Source: Tenebrio molitor (taxonomy: Eukaryota > Arthropoda > Insecta > Coleoptera > Tenebrionidae). Taken from it: DNA of 64,000 bases. Each line of letters begins with the position of its first letter. Positions within the stretch are counted from its first letter, which is position 1. The stretch is taken from the NCBI RefSeq assembly GCF_963966145.1, contig NC_091048.1, forward strand, positions 5,952,001-6,016,000. The letters are read 5' to 3'. The translations under genes and the position numbers were made by a program. Positions 60,960 to 64,000 of the stretch are shown here, piece after piece. The notes under the pieces are model-generated. The model did not search any database, had not been told where the DNA came from, and was given only the letters and a program-made list of their open reading frames with translations.

Positions 60960-61060
60960 TTACGTAATAATTACTTGCATTACATTAGAGTGCGGTAGGT
61001 GTATTTTACAGCGCGACAACTAGGTTTCAGGCACGAGGCAAAGCCGAGTAAAGACTTAAA
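60960..61060. repeat. GC-core hairpin module (degenerate)
   Basis: Contains ACATTAGAGTGCGGTAGG, ACAGCGCGACAACTAGGTTT and the core GCACGAGGCAAAGCCGAGT. It is related in sequence to the module at 9328-9420, so these two form a subfamily. It is directly followed by the repeat shared with 43663. Confidence 0.6.
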
Positions 61061-61065
61061 AGGGA

Positions 61066-61155
61066 TTACTTTTAATACCAGTTTCGGTCACTAAAGTTGA
61101 TGCTTTTGTAGCTACAAAAAAATTACATGTTACTAAGGCAACACTTTTATCTTCT
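61066..61155 (+). repeat. Dispersed repeat shared with 43663-43755
   Basis: GGATTACTTTTAATACCAGT, TCACTAAAGTTGATGCTTTT and TAAGGCAACACTTTTA correspond to the other copy. A GC-core module lies immediately upstream. Confidence 0.75.
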
Positions 61156-61540
61156 AAAAGTACTTTTAATCCTATGCTTAAATTTTTTTACTTGCAACTA
61201 ATAGTTTAACATTCCGTTGATTGGAAGAAAACAACTAAATATGTAAACAAAACAAAAGCCAAAACTGTCTCTTTGGTTACACGAATATTTCAATAAAACG
61301 TTCCCATTAAAACTCCAAATGTACCTGTGAGTTTGGTACTTATCATGATATGGGTCCTCTACTCAGTTGGAGAAAAAATAGTACATAGGTATGTGATACT
61401 CGGAATAACACAATCACTATTTTTTCTAATAACATTAGGATATTTTTTCATTTTACATTTTAGTCTTCAAGAAGGAGAAAAAACGAAAATTTTTACCATT
61501 ATCTCTTTTAGTTTTGGAGATGTAAGTAAGAAACTAGCGA

Positions 61541-61825
61541 GCATCATGGCCAAGCGCTTAGCGCGCCGCTTTGCACTCGCGAGGTGCCGGGTTCAAATCC
61601 CAGTGCTGCCTGAACTGGTTTGGGGTTTCTTTCAGGGGTTTTTCCACACCATCACAGATAAGGCGAATGCTCGGTATAAGTATTCACCCCTTAATATACC
61701 TACCACCTTCTGTCGGCACCCATCCTCACTGTACCCATCTCGAATCTTTCCGTCATCGTGGCTGAAAAGGCGTTGGAGAGCCTCTCAGCAGTCCGCCCTC
61801 TCTCGGGCGCGAATCAAAAATTGCA
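61541..61825 (+). mobile_element. tRNA-derived SINE, copy 2
   Basis: The A box is TGGCCAAGCGCTTAGCG (from 61547) and the B box GGGTTCAAATCCC (61589-61601). The body shares CACACCATCACAGATAAGGC, ACCTACCACCTTC, GTACCCATCTCGAATCTTTC and GTGGCTGAAAAGGC with the copy at 7937-8249. It ends in an A-rich tail (ATTGCAAAAAACTG). A 182-codon open frame over it is accidental. Confidence 0.85.
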
Positions 61826-62955
61826 AAAAACTGAAAATGTTTAGATTGTCAGCGAATGATTTAATAAATCTTTGAAAATGCATTGCAGCAGCTATTTTTT
61901 TCTGAGAAGTTCCTGGAAGATAACAAGGAATCCTTCCTTATAGATAGATATTACTTTTTGTCTTTGTTAAAATTAAACAACGCTTTTATTACTCAAACGT
62001 TTGACATATACTCGTATTTGTGCGTTACGTTGATGGATACTGTTCGTAGAAACAGATACTAAATTTCTGTCTATATCTGCCATATCGAGTAAACTTTCTT
62101 AGTGTTATCGAACCTTCCCCAGTTTGACTAATCTGTCTGTGCAAATACATGCCAAACCGAATTACACTTTTTCGTGCTGTTTGCACTCAGTCCCTTATTC
62201 TAACTCACATCTCACGTCGGGAAAAATGATTGTTGGAGCAGATTAAGATAAATTCTAGGAGCGTATGTGCATCAGCATGTATATTTCACATATTAATTTA
62301 TCATGTGATATTAGTTCAGACTGTAAATTACGTCGTGATATAGACATAGGGTACGTGAAATAGAGACATGCATTTCGTAGTGCTTCGAGCAAAAAAAGAG
62401 ATACATCAGAGGCAACAGCTGCGGTCGATATTTACCATCCTCCGGATTCCACCTATAAATTATCTTGTGGTATTTATTTAATTTCAAGTAAGTTCAGGTG
62501 ACGTGACGATACTATTTAAGTTGTTACACTAGTTGCTGTCACATATTTATTTACAAGGAAAACTGCAGAACACAAGAAATTTTTAATTGGTATTGTGGAG
62601 GACTTTTGAGAGAACGCACAATACCTCCTGTAATTTTATTTTAAACACAAAGGATCAAAAACAAGGTGTAAGCTCTATAGCAAGCTGCAAACTAAACATT
62701 AAGCCCTAAAGGTTTAAAGTAAACATTGATAATGGGATGCTAACTAGAAAAAAATCGGTTTCAGCACCGGGTTAATTTTTCGGACAAATTTAACCTGCAC
62801 TATCTTTAATCAGCTAATTTGATAGTATAATACGCTTAATTTGAAAGTAAAATGGAGAGATAAAAATCTTGTATATTATTCTAAATATTCGTCTTTTGTT
62901 AAATGTTTCAGATTAGAAAACGTACGTACGTTGCACACATAACACATTTCTTGTA

Positions 62956-63178
62956 CAGTCGCGAGCAATAAATTTTGGTCGTTAGTGTCATTCTTTGACG
63001 CAATGGAAAATGCTCCATTGTAAAACGGTCGTAAATATTATAACCTATCATGTTGTTTGACATTAATTTTCATTTTTTTCTCATTTTTTTGACTTAAACA
63101 GGGATTTTTGTTTAATTTGTGACAATCTAACCAAATTTTGAAATGACATTGACGACCAAAATTTATTGCTCGCGACTG
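62956..63178. mobile_element. Tc1/mariner-type MITE with TA duplication
   Basis: CAGTCGCGAGCAATAAATTT at the left and the inverse ending GCTCGCGACTG at the right pair over about 38 bases, flanked by TA on each side. It is 223 bp and non-coding. The CAGT start and TA target fit the Tc1/mariner superfamily. Confidence 0.9.
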
Positions 63179-64000
63179 TACATAACGCTGAATTTTTAAA
63201 ATAATAAAGATCTGATAACGCTACAATATTAGTTATAAATCCAAAGCGAATTTTTTTAGACATTACTTAATTTTTTTCAATGAGAATTTATTCCTTTCAC
63301 CCATAATTTATAGCCCCGCTGTAAAACTGTAATGCGACTTAGCGCCGCCAATTGGATGACAGGAGAATCCACTTATTCTTTTATTTTATTCAAAGACCTA
63401 CGAGTTCGTCAGATTGAAAAAGTTTTACCAATGGATAGGCACAATTTGCATTGAATCAATGTTTATTGTAAAAAGTGGTTCTATTCATTAATAAAAAATG
63501 AAGTAACAAATTAAATAATTTTAGTTTGGGTGATATTAATTAAATAACTATAGTTCTATTTACACACACACACTTTCTAGCCTGGCTTCAGGCAAGACTC
63601 GGGGTTTCTGACGCCCATTATTTTAAACTAATTTTCGATACAAATTTCAGTCACATTTTTCGTAACAATGGGTGTTAATTGGACATAAGAAAATCTCAGC
63701 GCCCTTTATTGTTACTGATTTTGTTCTGAACTTGTCTTTTGGAAACATTGCCTCTCATGGTTAAACACAAAATCCATAATTATTTAAAACACAAATGTAA
63801 AATTAAACCAATTAACGCGCTTATTACAATAAAATGTTTGTTATTTAGTATGCCCAAGCATACTCTTACTTTAAAACTGAAGATACTCATTTCTGGCGTT
63901 ATCAATTTTTTCTACCAAATACTTGTGATGAGTACTACAAAATATTGTATAATTCTTAATTACTTTTGTTGCACAATCTAGAAGCTGTTAAAGAAAAGCA
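63179..64000. other. Nothing identified to the window end
   Basis: A short CA run (about 63561-63571) and a small GC palindrome (AGCCTGGCTTCAGGC) are the only notable marks; the open frame at 63739 is AT-rich and featureless. Confidence 0.5.

Noticed and set aside
61327..61875. 182-codon open frame
   Set aside because: It runs through the tRNA-derived SINE; the translation follows A and B boxes and the SINE body, not a protein family.

Overview
The window is eukaryotic and very probably from an insect. It is AT-rich and gene-poor, and full of small interspersed elements. Its two readable genes have introns of 58-70 bases with GT/AG ends; one of these introns carries a TACTAAC branch-point sequence. 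A beetle is a reasonable guess from the trypsin, the intron sizes and the transposon mix, but nothing here fixes the order or species. There is no operon, no bacterial-type gene and no CRISPR array.

Two genes can be read as spliced units, both on the minus strand. One is a complete three-exon secreted trypsin at 22764-23675, with signal peptide, activation site, catalytic triad and poly(A) signal. The other is a two-exon gene at 17607-17868 for a very small secreted peptide with eight cysteines. It has a signal peptide, an acidic pro-region, dibasic sites and a basic cysteine-dense end. Its reading frame lacks an in-frame ATG, and its promoter plus first codons recur, inverted and truncated, at 24624-24780.

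Nearly everything else recognisable is mobile DNA, mostly decayed. 4-11 kb: a four-copy interspersed repeat and a tRNA-derived SINE inserted in another repeat. 13.5 kb and 48.8-50.6 kb: two copies of a LINE-like element with a restriction-like endonuclease. 17-24.8 kb: foldback elements around the peptide gene, two intron-bearing transposase remnants and a terminal-inverted-repeat (TIR) element holding a DUF4817-like fragment. 27.3 kb: a THAP-domain remnant. 32.4-34.5 kb: a 2.1-kb hAT-type element with intact 8-bp target duplication, carrying two tandem foldback units and a 554-bp block that reappears inverted at 55.25-55.8 kb. 35.4-36.2 kb and 53.8-56.3 kb: two elements whose inverted ends are arrays of a short tandem motif. 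38.3-39.3 kb: an internally deleted LINE. 56.9-63.2 kb: small TIR elements and a second SINE.

A recurring structure not explained by any one family I recognise is a 100-150 bp imperfect hairpin with AT-rich arms and a short GC-rich palindromic core (of the type CGAGGCGAAGCCGAG), often starting at AATAGTTATTT. About fifteen to twenty examples are scattered through the window.

Long stretches (about 850-2890, 27.8-32.3 kb, 41.4-46.8 kb, 58.5-60.9 kb) contain nothing I can identify. They may be introns of genes lying outside the window or intergenic DNA.
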